Below, piece after piece: positions 24,278-33,459 of a stretch of 58,111 bases of DNA (position 1 is its first letter; each line of letters opens with the position of its first letter). The translations under genes were made by a program, and so were the position numbers. A model generated the notes under the pieces. It did no database searches. It worked only from the letters and a program-made list of their open reading frames with translations, and had not been told where the DNA came from. The stretch comes from Candidatus Gastranaerophilales bacterium. GTDB taxonomy: Bacteria > Cyanobacteriota > Vampirovibrionia > Gastranaerophilales > Gastranaerophilaceae. The stretch covers positions 1-58,111 of the forward strand of contig CALUVM010000013.1 in assembly GCA_944324255.1 (NCBI GenBank). The letters run 5' to 3'.

Positions 24278-25792
24278 TTAACTTAATGATTTTTTGATAA
24301 GTCTGTTGTATTCATTCATTAATAGCTGCTTAGAAGGGTAAATATCAATATAATCCCAGGGAAGTATGTCTGAAAATTCATACCCGTTAATTGCTTTATC
24401 AATGTTAATATTTAAATCTTTCAATAAAGCTTTATAGGCACCGTTTTTGCCGCCTTTTTTGTAGACTTCAATCAGATAAGGTGTCAGGGAAGAATCTCCT
24501 CTTGAAATAAGTGTCTGCCAGTAATCCCATTTTATACTTGAAAACTTCGTTTCAATTCCGAGTTTGGCGAGTTCTTTTTCCAGATACTTTTGTTTCATCT
24601 CTAAACTTTTGGACTCTTCTCGCTTGCACCACTGAAAAGGCGTATGAGGTTTGGGAACAAAAGTAGAAAAAGAAAATGTAATATTGAATCCTTTGTTTTC
24701 GGATTTTATTTTTTTAGCCAGAGTTATAAATTCTTCTATATCTTCTTGTGTTTCAGCAGGAATTCCTATCATCGAGTAAATCTTGAGACCCTTAAGTCCG
24801 TTTTCTCTTGATATTTTTACGGCATTTAATATTTGTTCTTCTTTAAGATTTTTGTTTATTACTTTGCGGAGCCTTTCACTTGCGGCTTCAATGGCTATAG
24901 TAGAGGTTCTTTGCCCTCCTTTTACAAGGGTTTTTACCATTTGCGGGGTGACAGAATCCGTTCTAAGAGATGATATACCCAGCTCAATATTTTCTCCGGA
25001 ATCAATTTTTTTCTCAATATATTCCATAATTTTGCAAAAATCAGGATGGGCACTTATTTGTGCTCCAAGAAGAGCAATTTTATTTGTGTATTTTAAACCT
25101 AAATTTATACTATCAATAATTTTTTCATAAGGATATGAGCGAAAAGGTAAGTTTAGATATGATGCTGTGCAAAATGCGCAGCGATTCATGCAGCCTCTGG
25201 CAACTTCAATTACAAAAGTATCCTTAAAATAGCTCTTGCTGCTAAGCACCGGTGTATATATAACATCGCTCAATTCAACCGTACTTTTTTTGACTGTTGT
25301 ATTAATACCCGGAACAAAAACACCTTCAATTTTTGATAAGTTTTCAAGGGTTTCAGCTCTGGGACGCTTTTCTTTTAGTATGTTAAGAATTTCTCTAAAA
25401 GAAGTTTCTCCATCTCCCATTGTAACAAAATCAAAGACTTGTCTCAGCGGTTCCGGATTTGTGGTAATAACAGGCCCCCCTGCAAAAATCAGCGGGTGGT
25501 TTTCATTTCTTTGTGATGCTAAAAGAGGAATTTTATATTTTTCTAAAATCTCAAAAACTCCCATAAAGTCAAAATCAAAAGAAAGCGAAAATGTTATGGC
25601 ATCAGGATAAAATACTCCGGATTCCGTATCCGTACAAACTCTTTCGACATTAATACCTTTAGTTGTATCGGCAATTTTTAAGAGCCACATATATCCTAGT
25701 GAAGAAAGTGCAAATTCTTCTTTAGCAGGATATGCCATCCATAATTTCAAGGCTCCTTTTTCTCTTGAAGGTGTATAAAGAAGTGTTTCCAT
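24278..25792 (-). CDS. B12-binding-like/radical SAM protein of unknown substrate
   Basis: 504 residues. The N-terminal 150 residues look like a cobalamin-binding-type Rossmann domain (IFAGGPVITTNPEP, FVTMGDGETSF). Cys201-x3-Cys205-x2-Cys208 in ARGCMNRCAFC ligates the radical SAM [4Fe-4S] cluster. LKIYSMIGIPAETQEDIEE is the SAM-side glycine-rich part. The architecture matches the uncharacterised B12-dependent radical SAM proteins often found near ribosomal or tRNA-modifying genes. The start is one base after the stop of the AI-2E-family gene, so they form an operon. Confidence 0.85.
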   Translation of the reverse strand: METLLYTPSREKGALKLWMAYPAKEEFALSSLGYMWLLKIADTTKGINVERVCTDTESGVFYPDAITFSLSFDFDFMGVFEILEKYKIPLLASQRNENHPLIFAGGPVITTNPEPLRQVFDFVTMGDGETSFREILNILKEKRPRAETLENLSKIEGVFVPGINTTVKKSTVELSDVIYTPVLSSKSYFKDTFVIEVARGCMNRCAFCTASYLNLPFRSYPYEKIIDSINLGLKYTNKIALLGAQISAHPDFCKIMEYIEKKIDSGENIELGISSLRTDSVTPQMVKTLVKGGQRTSTIAIEAASERLRKVINKNLKEEQILNAVKISRENGLKGLKIYSMIGIPAETQEDIEEFITLAKKIKSENKGFNITFSFSTFVPKPHTPFQWCKREESKSLEMKQKYLEKELAKLGIETKFSSIKWDYWQTLISRGDSSLTPYLIEVYKKGGKNGAYKALLKDLNINIDKAINGYEFSDILPWDYIDIYPSKQLLMNEYNRLIKKSLS

Positions 25793-25793
25793 A

Positions 25794-26819
25794 TCAGTTC
25801 ATAGTCTTTATATAAAGTTCTTCAATTAACACGCAGACAGTAGCCGCAATAGCCGGTGCAAAAATTACTCCTATGACACCAAGGTATTGAGCGGTTACAA
25901 AAAGGAAGAAATAAATAATCAGCGGATGTATATCCAGAAATTTACTGAATATGTATGGTCTGACAAGGTTATTTTCTGCCCACTGTGAAAAGATAAATAG
26001 TACGACAATAAGGGTAAGGATGATAGGTCCGCTCTTTATAGCACTTAAAAGACAAATAGCAAGAGCAATTCCAGGCCCTACAACCGGAACAATATCAAGG
26101 ATGGCAGAAATTAAACCTAAGAGAAGTGCATAATCGACTCTCATAAGCATAAGACCTATTGCCATAATAATACCGACGCTTGTCATTGTCGCAATTTGTG
26201 CAACAACATATCCGCCTATTTTCTGAGAAATTGTATCGATAATTTCGCCCGCACGTTCTTTCATTTGGCTTGGAAATAAACTCAAGTAGGCCTTTCTAAC
26301 AGTTTCTTTGTCTGATACGAAATAATAAATAATAATTATAGCCGCAAGAAAGTATACAATTGCTGATGCAAAGTTCATGCTAAAGCTGATGGAGCCGTTC
26401 ACAAATTTGGTTGTAAAATCAGAGGTTGAAGAAATAACTTCTCCTATATCCATCTGGGCAATTTGAGATTGGTTAATAAATGGAGTATTTATAATAAATG
26501 TTTTTATTGAGGCTATATATTGCGGAAGCATACCGACAAAAGATTTAATTTCATGACCTGCCATTACTATTAAAGGGATAAAAAATGCTCCTATAATCAG
26601 TACTGACACTGTAACAACAATGCTTGATGCAACGGTTCGGTTCATTTTCTTTGAAAGTTTATCAACAATCGGATTGAGTGAACATGCTATAACATATGAC
26701 GCAAAGAAAAGTATTGCAATATCCTTAATCTTAGTTATAAAAATAATAAAAAGTATAGTAATAATAAAGAATACGATATTTTTAGCACTTATGTATTTTT
26801 GAAAAAAAGCATCAAACAT
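25794..26819 (-). CDS. AI-2E family transporter (PerM/YdiK type)
   Basis: A 341-residue integral membrane protein with about eight hydrophobic segments. ASYVIACSLNPIVDKLSKKMNR near residue 40 and the C-terminal GLISAILDIVPVVGPGIA segment are the family's conserved regions. Members export autoinducer-2 or act as Na+/H+ antiporters; the substrate here is unknown. AAGGAGA precedes the ATG. It is first gene of a two-gene operon with the radical SAM protein. Confidence 0.87.
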   Translation of the reverse strand: MFDAFFQKYISAKNIVFFIITILFIIFITKIKDIAILFFASYVIACSLNPIVDKLSKKMNRTVASSIVVTVSVLIIGAFFIPLIVMAGHEIKSFVGMLPQYIASIKTFIINTPFINQSQIAQMDIGEVISSTSDFTTKFVNGSISFSMNFASAIVYFLAAIIIIYYFVSDKETVRKAYLSLFPSQMKERAGEIIDTISQKIGGYVVAQIATMTSVGIIMAIGLMLMRVDYALLLGLISAILDIVPVVGPGIALAICLLSAIKSGPIILTLIVVLFIFSQWAENNLVRPYIFSKFLDIHPLIIYFFLFVTAQYLGVIGVIFAPAIAATVCVLIEELYIKTMN

Positions 26820-26904
26820 TTAGTTCTCCTTAATAAATCCCTCTGTTAATTTTAGCATAAAATTTAATACCCTGTTATATATTCATTTTATTTGTAATAA
26901 ATGT

Positions 26905-26910
26905 TAAAAT
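26905..26910 (+). promoter_or_regulatory. -10 box placed for a leaderless start
   Basis: TAAAAT ends 6 bases before the ATG of the ABC ATPase gene. TTCATT lies 17 nt further upstream. No Shine-Dalgarno is present. Confidence 0.45.
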
Positions 26911-26916
26911 ACATCT

Positions 26917-27696
26917 ATGGAAATTTTACTTGAAACGAAAAATCTTACAATTGAATACAAGAGTATAAATGAAGGGGATAATTCCTATCTAAGGGCTGTT
27001 AGTGAGGTGTCTTTAAAAATTCAGCGTGGGGAAATCTATGCTCTTGCCGGAGAATCCGGCTGCGGGAAATCAACACTTGCCAAGGCTGTAACAAAACTTG
27101 TCAGTCCAAAATCCGGAGAGATTCTCTTTGACGGGAAAAATATATATAATCAAACTCAGCTTGAAAAAAAAGAGTATCCTAAACAGGTGCAAATGGTTTT
27201 TCAAAACCCGTATTCAAGTCTTAATCCAAAGATGAAGATTTATGATATTTTAAAGGAACCGCTTGATATAAATACAAAACTCAAAAAATCTGAAAAGGAT
27301 GAACTTATTGCAGAAGTTCTGCAAGAAACCGGTTTGCAGCAGGATTGTTTAACTCTTTATCCCCATGAATTTTCCGGCGGACAAAGACAGAGAATTGCTA
27401 TAGCGAGAGCTTTAATTTTGAATCCTAAACTTCTTATTGCGGATGAACCGGTTAGCGCACTTGATGCCAGTATTCAAGCTCAGATAATAAACCTGCTTAA
27501 GGAGCTAAAGTTTAAAAGAGATTTAACGATTCTCTTTATATCCCATGATATGAATGTTATAAAATATCTGGCTGACAGAGTCGGAATAATGAATAAAGGT
27601 AAATTAATAGAAGAAAACTATACCGGTACGGTTTTTCGCTATCCAAAAGAAGAGTATACAAAAGTCTTACTGTCGTCCGTCCCCTCTCTTAAATGA
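26917..27696 (+). CDS. ABC transporter ATP-binding protein, OppF/DppF type (orphan)
   Basis: 259 residues. Walker A GESGCGKST (45-53), FQNPYSSLNP after the Q-loop, signature FSGGQRQR, Walker B LLIADEPVSALDAS and a switch His in ISHDMN are intact. The FQNPYSSLNPKMK wording is typical of oligopeptide or nickel ABC ATPases. No permease, binding protein or OppD partner lies nearby, so it either pairs with proteins encoded elsewhere or has another role. The -10 box sits directly before the ATG, suggesting a leaderless mRNA. Its 3' end overlaps the convergent TPR gene by 30 bp. Confidence 0.9.
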   Translation: MEILLETKNLTIEYKSINEGDNSYLRAVSEVSLKIQRGEIYALAGESGCGKSTLAKAVTKLVSPKSGEILFDGKNIYNQTQLEKKEYPKQVQMVFQNPYSSLNPKMKIYDILKEPLDINTKLKKSEKDELIAEVLQETGLQQDCLTLYPHEFSGGQRQRIAIARALILNPKLLIADEPVSALDASIQAQIINLLKELKFKRDLTILFISHDMNVIKYLADRVGIMNKGKLIEENYTGTVFRYPKEEYTKVLLSSVPSLK

Positions 27697-29013
27697 TTTT
27701 TCCGGTACGGCAAATTCTGCGGCAAGGGTTTTATATTTTTCATCTTTATACAGATAGATTCTTATAGTGTATCTGTTAAGTTCTTTTCTAGTATAAATAT
27801 TTTTCTTAAATTTAATTTTTACAATCGGGGGCTCAGAACCGTCTGCCAGCAACGGAGTCTGCTTGTTTGAAATCGTTTTTGTGACGGTTTCAATTTCTTT
27901 TCCTTTATTTGTTAAGACAAAATCTCCGTACAAATTAACAATATCCGTATTTGATACATTGGCAAATCTGAATTTAGCTTTAACAGGATAGGTAAACCAG
28001 AGTTTTCGTACTTTAAATTCTTCAAGGATTGTATCAATATCGTTTCTGTATACAACTTTTCTTTCTACAAATAAATCTACAGAATGAATTTTATATCTGT
28101 AGTACTTAGCTTGAGTCGGTCTGTTATCCAAATCCGCTATTGTTGCGGATTTCATAAGCGCATTACAATATACTCCATAATCTATTTGCTGCGGAATTTT
28201 ATCCAGTAACTCTTCAAAATATGCAACTGACTGTTCCGGATCAGAATCCGACAGTATGATAGCTAATTTATATTTAAGTTTAAGATTGTCAGGTTCATAT
28301 TTTTCAGCTTTTTTCAGAAATCTTACGGCATCACTGTTTAAACCGCTTTTTACCATAATATCAGCAGTTTGCATATAAGCACCGACAATTCTTTCTTTAA
28401 TAGACTTATCTACAATAGGATCTTTTTTGCTGAATTTGTTATAGTAGAAGTTCGCCCTTTCGTAAGACTTGGCACCGCTAAGGAATTTACCTATAGAATA
28501 ATACTTATCTCCCATTTCTATATATGCCCGGGTCTTGTATTTTATAAGGGCTTTATTATGTGTATCTTTTAAGTGTTTTAAAACACTTTTGGCATCTTCA
28601 AATTTACCCTGCGCAATAAGTACACTTGCAAGTTTATAGTATGGTTTGTACATCCCCGGCTTAGCACGCATTACAGCATATTCATAAGCTGTTTGTGCAC
28701 TGGCATAATCGTGAACGGTTTCATATAATTGTCCTACATGCATACATACGGCATATTTTTCTTTTTTTAAATCTTTTGCAAAATCAGTCTGAGTTATAAT
28801 TTCTTTAGCAATTTTTTCGTCAAGCTGCTCCATAGCTTCAATATTGGCATAGAAGTTCCGTATCATTTCATTTCTGGCATGAATTGCAAGAAGGGTTGTA
28901 AATACTATAGCAGCAAGAAAAGAGATACCTACTGTTCTTACGTATCCCATAATAATTTGAGTTTTTGTTTTTCTCCTGTTGTATTTTGTTATTCGTTTAT
29001 GTTCTTTAATCAT
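27667..29013 (-). CDS. Membrane-anchored TPR-repeat protein
   Basis: 448 residues. A basic N-terminus (KRRKTKTQ region) and a TM helix at about 27-46 anchor it with the rest outside the cytoplasm. Residues about 65-300 contain tetratricopeptide units (VCMHVGQLYETVHDYASAQ, PYYKLASVLIAQGKFEDA, DNLKLKYKLAIILSDSD). The last 110 residues look like a beta-sandwich. It is probably an assembly scaffold in the envelope. The start overlaps the mgtC-like gene by 8 bp (ATGATTAA), so translation is coupled. Confidence 0.8.
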   Translation of the reverse strand: MIKEHKRITKYNRRKTKTQIIMGYVRTVGISFLAAIVFTTLLAIHARNEMIRNFYANIEAMEQLDEKIAKEIITQTDFAKDLKKEKYAVCMHVGQLYETVHDYASAQTAYEYAVMRAKPGMYKPYYKLASVLIAQGKFEDAKSVLKHLKDTHNKALIKYKTRAYIEMGDKYYSIGKFLSGAKSYERANFYYNKFSKKDPIVDKSIKERIVGAYMQTADIMVKSGLNSDAVRFLKKAEKYEPDNLKLKYKLAIILSDSDPEQSVAYFEELLDKIPQQIDYGVYCNALMKSATIADLDNRPTQAKYYRYKIHSVDLFVERKVVYRNDIDTILEEFKVRKLWFTYPVKAKFRFANVSNTDIVNLYGDFVLTNKGKEIETVTKTISNKQTPLLADGSEPPIVKIKFKKNIYTRKELNRYTIRIYLYKDEKYKTLAAEFAVPEKSFKRGDGRQ

Positions 29014-29725
29014 TCAATTCCTGCAGTGTTACAGAATCAGGAGTGCATAGTTCTGTTAACTTATCATATATTTCATTCATAAGCTTTTTATGACTTAATT
29101 CAAAGGTTGATGAAATTTTAGCTTTATCAGGATTTTCAATTAATCTTTTAGCGGAAAAATCAACCATATTTTCTACTGCGTGTGCAAGGTATTCATGAAC
29201 TTTGTCTGCGTCTATCCTGTTACAGTATACGGTAACTTTAAACCGTTTGGTTCGTTTAATTCCGCCCGGCAAAATTCTTCTTTCAAATATACGAATAAGG
29301 GTTAGCACTGCAACACTTAGTACAGTTGCAAGGATTGCAATGTCGAAACAGCCTACGCCGCATGCCATACCGATGCTTGCACTTATCCATAATGTAGCGG
29401 CAGTAGTTAAGCCGATGACCATGGGACCGTTCCTGAGAACAGTACCTGCGCCGATAAATCCGATACCGGTTACAATTTGTGCTGCTACACGTGCGGTATC
29501 TCTGACGCCGGTTGCATTATCTACTATAACGTTATCTCCGGTTGCGTAAGTAGGAAACCCGTAGATTGATATTATTGTAAATACACAAGCTCCCAGGCAA
29601 ACTAAAATATGGGTTCTTAATCCGGCATATTTATTTGTGAGTTCTCTTTCCAGACCCAGTAAGAATCCCAACACCAGTGCGGCTAATAATCTTATAACAA
29701 TATCGGAATTAACTAAAAAGTCCAT
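29006..29725 (-). CDS. MgtC/SapB family membrane protein
   Basis: 239 residues. Four or five TM segments with RLLAALVLGFLLGLERE and KYAGLRTHILVCLGA are the MgtC signatures, and TGIGFIGAGTVLR is the family's conserved glycine segment. A soluble ACT-like C-terminal domain of about 80 residues follows. MgtC proteins affect Mg2+ homeostasis and F-ATPase, and many non-pathogen members are uncharacterised. GGGAG precedes ATG. It leads the operon with the TPR gene. Confidence 0.92.
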   Translation of the reverse strand: MDFLVNSDIVIRLLAALVLGFLLGLERELTNKYAGLRTHILVCLGACVFTIISIYGFPTYATGDNVIVDNATGVRDTARVAAQIVTGIGFIGAGTVLRNGPMVIGLTTAATLWISASIGMACGVGCFDIAILATVLSVAVLTLIRIFERRILPGGIKRTKRFKVTVYCNRIDADKVHEYLAHAVENMVDFSAKRLIENPDKAKISSTFELSHKKLMNEIYDKLTELCTPDSVTLQELND

Positions 29726-29777
29726 CTATTCTCTCCCTTTATCTATATATAATACAATATCTGCCGTCTTTTGACAA

Positions 29778-30359
29778 TTATTTATCAAAACGGAACTTGT
29801 CTTTTTCTGTAATTTCTCTTATTACTTTACATGGATTTCCTGCTGCAATAACATTTGCCGGAATGTCTTTAGTTATAACGCTGCCTGCCCCGATTACTGA
29901 ATTATCTCCAATAGTTACTCCAGAAAGAACAACAACGTTACCGCCAAACCAGACATTATTGCCGATATTTATCGGAAATGCATACTCATAACCTTTAATT
30001 CTGCTTTCTGCATCCAGAGGGTGTTCGGGGGTATAAAATCCGCAATTAGGACCTATAAATACGTTATTTCCGAATTTAACTTTTGCAGGGTCAAGGATAA
30101 TTAATCCGTGGTTTGCATAAAAGTTTTCGCCGATTTCAATATTGCAGCCGTAATCACATTGAAAGGGCTGTTCTATTAAAAAGGTTTCTCCTGTTTTTGA
30201 TAATATTTTTTTTAGAAGTTCTTTTCTTTTTTTAGACTCAGAAGGCGGCAAATTATTGTATTTGTAACAAAGTGTTTTTGCATATTCCCTATCTTTCAAC
30301 AAAGTTTTATCAGCAGGATTATATCTTTCACCATTAAGCATCTTTTCTCTTTCTTCCAT
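29778..30359 (-). CDS. Maltose/galactoside O-acetyltransferase family protein (Maa/LacA/NodL)
   Basis: 193 residues. The N-terminal Mac domain (EKMLNGERYNPADKTLLKDRE) precedes a left-handed beta-helix of hexapeptide repeats. FYTPEHPLDAESR includes the catalytic His, and NIGNNVWFGGNVVVLSGVTIG shows the repeats. It transfers acetyl from CoA to a sugar hydroxyl. Substrate unknown. AGGAGG precedes ATG. Monocistronic, between the mgtC-like gene (same strand, downstream) and the divergent dGTPase gene. Confidence 0.92.
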   Translation of the reverse strand: MEEREKMLNGERYNPADKTLLKDREYAKTLCYKYNNLPPSESKKRKELLKKILSKTGETFLIEQPFQCDYGCNIEIGENFYANHGLIILDPAKVKFGNNVFIGPNCGFYTPEHPLDAESRIKGYEYAFPINIGNNVWFGGNVVVLSGVTIGDNSVIGAGSVITKDIPANVIAAGNPCKVIREITEKDKFRFDK

Positions 30360-30404
30360 ACAAACCTCCTAAATTTTATCTTATCACAAAATTTATCCCC
30401 GAAC

Positions 30405-30433
30405 TTGGACAAAATCGGCTAATTGTGTATAAT
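30405..30433 (+). promoter_or_regulatory. Promoter of dgt giving a probably leaderless mRNA
   Basis: TTGGAC, a 17-nt spacer and TATAAT. The -10 ends exactly at an in-frame ATG, and the next in-frame ATG (30440) is at the usual start-site distance of 7 nt. No Shine-Dalgarno exists. Confidence 0.7.
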
Positions 30434-30439
30434 ATGACT

Positions 30440-31474
30440 ATGACAATTGATTTAAAAACAATTAAAGATGAACTTGAACAGAGGGAATTTGACCTCTTAA
30501 GTCCTTATGCTACAAAATGCGCAGAATCAAAAGGAAGAAAACGCCCAAGAGTGGATGAGTATCCTATAAGAACAGAGTTTCAAAGGGACAGGGATAAAAT
30601 TATTCATTCAAAGTCATTTAGACGTTTAAAACATAAAACTCAAGTCTTTTTGTCCCCATATAATGACCATTTTAGAACAAGATTGACTCATACTCTTGAA
30701 GTTGCACAAATTGCCAGAACAATGGCGAGAGCTTTAAAATTAAATGAGGATTTAGTAGAGGCGATTTCTCTGGGGCATGATTTAGGTCATACTGCTTTCG
30801 GGCATTGCGGAGAGGCTACTCTTAACGAACTTCTGCCTGACGGATTTTATCATAACTTGCAGAGTGTGAGAGTGGTGGAAGTTCTTGAAGATATGAATTT
30901 ATGTCAGGAAACAGTTGACGGAATTTTAACACATTCCTGGGGATACAAACCTAAAACTCCCGAGGCTCAAATAGTGCAATACGCCGATAAAATCGCTTAT
31001 ATCAATCACGATATTGAAGATTCCGTGCGTGCTGGTGTTATTGCGGAATCTGATTTACCAAAGGATTGTACTGAATATTTTTCATCTAATCAGTCTGACA
31101 GATTGGGAAAAATGATAGCTGATGTAATAACTACTTCTATCGGAAAACCTAAAGTCAGTATGTCGGAAGAAGGCTGGTTTTATGTGACAAAGCTTAGAGA
31201 ATGGATGTTTGAAAATGTTTATCTTGACCCGACAACTAAAGCTGAAGAATCAAAAGCCAGAAATATCATAAAATCACTATATGAATATTATTCTGAAAAA
31301 CTGCAGGCATACTGTGATAAAGAAGAAATTCCGCAGCTTGTTGCCGATTATATTTCAGGTATGTCCGACCAATATGCAATAAGAAGATATAAAGATTTGT
31401 TTATACCAAAACCTCTGGCAGAAAGCACTAATGATGAGGCTCTTTTAAGAAAGATTCAAAATGAAATACATTAA
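30440..31474 (+). CDS. dgt: Deoxyguanosinetriphosphate triphosphohydrolase-like HD protein
   Basis: 344 residues. RLTHTLEVAQIARTMAR supplies the first HD histidine, and GHDLGHTAFGHCGE supplies the His-Asp pair and a further His. Short dGTPase type 2 of normal length. It hydrolyses dNTPs to nucleoside and triphosphate, helping control dNTP pools. Starts at GTG 30425 or ATG 30434 are possible, but the promoter overlaps them, so I prefer 30440 as a leaderless start. Its 3' end overlaps the lipoate-family gene by 14 bp. Confidence 0.93.
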   Translation: MTIDLKTIKDELEQREFDLLSPYATKCAESKGRKRPRVDEYPIRTEFQRDRDKIIHSKSFRRLKHKTQVFLSPYNDHFRTRLTHTLEVAQIARTMARALKLNEDLVEAISLGHDLGHTAFGHCGEATLNELLPDGFYHNLQSVRVVEVLEDMNLCQETVDGILTHSWGYKPKTPEAQIVQYADKIAYINHDIEDSVRAGVIAESDLPKDCTEYFSSNQSDRLGKMIADVITTSIGKPKVSMSEEGWFYVTKLREWMFENVYLDPTTKAEESKARNIIKSLYEYYSEKLQAYCDKEEIPQLVADYISGMSDQYAIRRYKDLFIPKPLAESTNDEALLRKIQNEIH

Positions 31475-32102
31475 ATTCGGTACTTATACCGGAAAAGAAA
31501 ATATGCAGATTGATAGTGATATTCTGGATGAAGCTGTAGAAAGCAACGCTTCGGAACCTGTATTTCGTCTGTATGCCTGGGCACCTAAGTGTATTTCTCT
31601 CGGCAGAAACCAGAAGGATGATTTTTTAACCGGAGTAAATATTGATGTAGTGCGCAGACTAACCGGCGGAAGGGCTCTTTTGCATGATGATGAAATAACT
31701 TATAGCTGTGTATTCCCTGTATCGGTAATTCCGGACGGAGAAAGCGTAACTCTTTCTTATAAGTATATTTCAGGTATTTTAATAGACTTTTTTAAAACAC
31801 TGGGTGTTGAGCTTGATTTTGGTGAAAACAAACACCATAATACAACTTTTGATTACTGTATGCTTCTTTCAACCGGTGCTGATGTTTGTTATCAAGGTAA
31901 AAAGATTATTGGTTCGGCTCAGTGCCGCAAACACGGGTATATTCTGCAGCACGGCTCAATATTGTTCGGGTATGATAAAGACCTTTTAGAAAACCTTTTC
32001 CATGAAAAAGTTCAGGGAATAACAACCGTAAATGAAATTTTGCCTGATATGACAAAAGAAGAGTTTGTAAAAAGGTTTGAAAAATTCATCCTAGACTTAT
32101 AA
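31461..32102 (+). CDS. Lipoate/biotin ligase-fold protein, probable octanoyltransferase LipM
   Basis: 213 residues. RRLTGGRALLHDDEITYS at about 70-87 is the RRxTGGG-H motif of the LplA/LipM/BPL fold (the third Gly is Arg here). FDYCMLLSTG, 12 residues before KKIIGSAQCR, places a cysteine where LipM has its catalytic Cys, and LQHGSILF follows. LipM moves octanoyl from acyl carrier protein to GcvH or E2 domains; a lipoate ligase is the alternative. It is translated from within dgt (14-bp overlap) and converges on the RNA methylase gene (17-bp overlap). Confidence 0.75.
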   Translation: MKYIKFGTYTGKENMQIDSDILDEAVESNASEPVFRLYAWAPKCISLGRNQKDDFLTGVNIDVVRRLTGGRALLHDDEITYSCVFPVSVIPDGESVTLSYKYISGILIDFFKTLGVELDFGENKHHNTTFDYCMLLSTGADVCYQGKKIIGSAQCRKHGYILQHGSILFGYDKDLLENLFHEKVQGITTVNEILPDMTKEEFVKRFEKFILDL

Positions 32103-33456
32103 TGGCGGCGTTTTCTATATGATATGTATGCGGAAACATATCAAACGGCTGAATGGAGTCTACTTTACAGCCCTTTGATATAAGATACTTTAAATCTCTT
32201 GCAAGAGTTGCGGGGTTGCAGGACACATAGATAATTTTTTTAGCCGTTAGTTTGAGGATATAATCTAAAGTCTTTTCGCTGCACCCTTTCCTTGGCGGGT
32301 CAAGAACCGTAATATCAAATAATGAATGATTTTTACTGTCTGCAAAATCTTCCATAGATTGGTTAACTAGTTCAATATTTTTAATGTTGTTTTCTTTTAT
32401 AATAGTACCCGCTAAATCAATTGATTCTTTTACTTCTTCAACACTTGTAACCTGAGATGCTGTATCTGAAAGACAAATTCCAAATGCTGCAATACCTGCG
32501 TAAGCATCAAGAATAGAAGGATTTGAAAAGTTTTTTGAAATATATTTTTTAACATAATTAAAAATATTTTCTGCGCTTGCGGGATTCACTTGAAAAAAGG
32601 TATTGCATCCTATTTTAAATATTTTATCGCAGAGTTTTTCTTCTATAAACTCTTCCCCTTGAATAATTCGGGTGTCTTTCCCCAGTATAAGGTTTGTTTT
32701 TGCAGGGTTAAGGTTAACTCCGACTCCTGAAACTTCTTCAAAATTATCAAAGATTCTTTTAGCAAGTTCTCTGGATTCATTTGTCACTGTTTTAGAATTC
32801 ACTACAAGAATAACAAGGTTTTGCCCGTTATATTTAGAAGAGCGGATTAGAACATGTCTTAAATCTCCTGAATGTTTCTTTTCGTAATATCCGCTGACTT
32901 TGCATTTAGGAGCTTCTTCCCTTATAAAATCTATTATTTTGTCGCAGATATCCGGTTGAATCGGGCAGTATTTAATATTTACAAGCTCATGGGAAGAGTG
33001 TTTGAAATATCCTGCAATAATTCTTTTAGAATCCTTAGTTTCGCTTACCGGATACTGAATCTTATGTCTGAAAGCTTTGATGTCTGGACTCGGTATAACA
33101 TCTTTTATATTAATTTCAGCGCCGCAAATATTCCAGATAGTGTCTTCTACAATCTGTTTTTTTAGTTCTAATTGGTAGTTATAATCAATAAACTGCAGCT
33201 GACAGGAGCCGCAAACCTTGTTCATCGGACAAAAAGGTTGCACACGGTGAGGAGATGGAGTAATAATTTCTTCAATTTTTGCATTTGCAAAATTCTTGTT
33301 TTTCTTAGTAATTTTTATTTTGGCTCTGTCACCCGGGCAAGCTCCTTCTACAAAAATTACATATCCGTCAAGTTTTGCAATCCCGAATCCGAGATTGGAC
33401 AGTTTTTCAATATCTGTAACAAGTTCCTGCGGAATATCTTTAATATTTGTAGTCAT
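32086..33456 (-). CDS. rlmD: 23S rRNA uracil-C5 methyltransferase (RlmD/RumA, TrmA family)
   Basis: 456 residues. An N-terminal TRAM OB-fold (about 1-65) is followed by Fe-S cysteines Cys76, Cys82 and Cys85 (CPMNKVCGSCQ), with YCPIQ as the fourth. The SAM domain has ILDAYAGIAAFGI, VLDPPRKGCSE and the catalytic Cys in YVSCNPATLARDL. It makes 5-methyluridine in 23S rRNA. The paralogue RlmCD is a possible alternative. The gene lies 3 bases after the upstream exonuclease gene, so they are co-transcribed. Confidence 0.9.
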   Translation of the reverse strand: MTTNIKDIPQELVTDIEKLSNLGFGIAKLDGYVIFVEGACPGDRAKIKITKKNKNFANAKIEEIITPSPHRVQPFCPMNKVCGSCQLQFIDYNYQLELKKQIVEDTIWNICGAEINIKDVIPSPDIKAFRHKIQYPVSETKDSKRIIAGYFKHSSHELVNIKYCPIQPDICDKIIDFIREEAPKCKVSGYYEKKHSGDLRHVLIRSSKYNGQNLVILVVNSKTVTNESRELAKRIFDNFEEVSGVGVNLNPAKTNLILGKDTRIIQGEEFIEEKLCDKIFKIGCNTFFQVNPASAENIFNYVKKYISKNFSNPSILDAYAGIAAFGICLSDTASQVTSVEEVKESIDLAGTIIKENNIKNIELVNQSMEDFADSKNHSLFDITVLDPPRKGCSEKTLDYILKLTAKKIIYVSCNPATLARDLKYLISKGCKVDSIQPFDMFPHTYHIENAAIISLG

Positions 33457-33459
33457 AGC

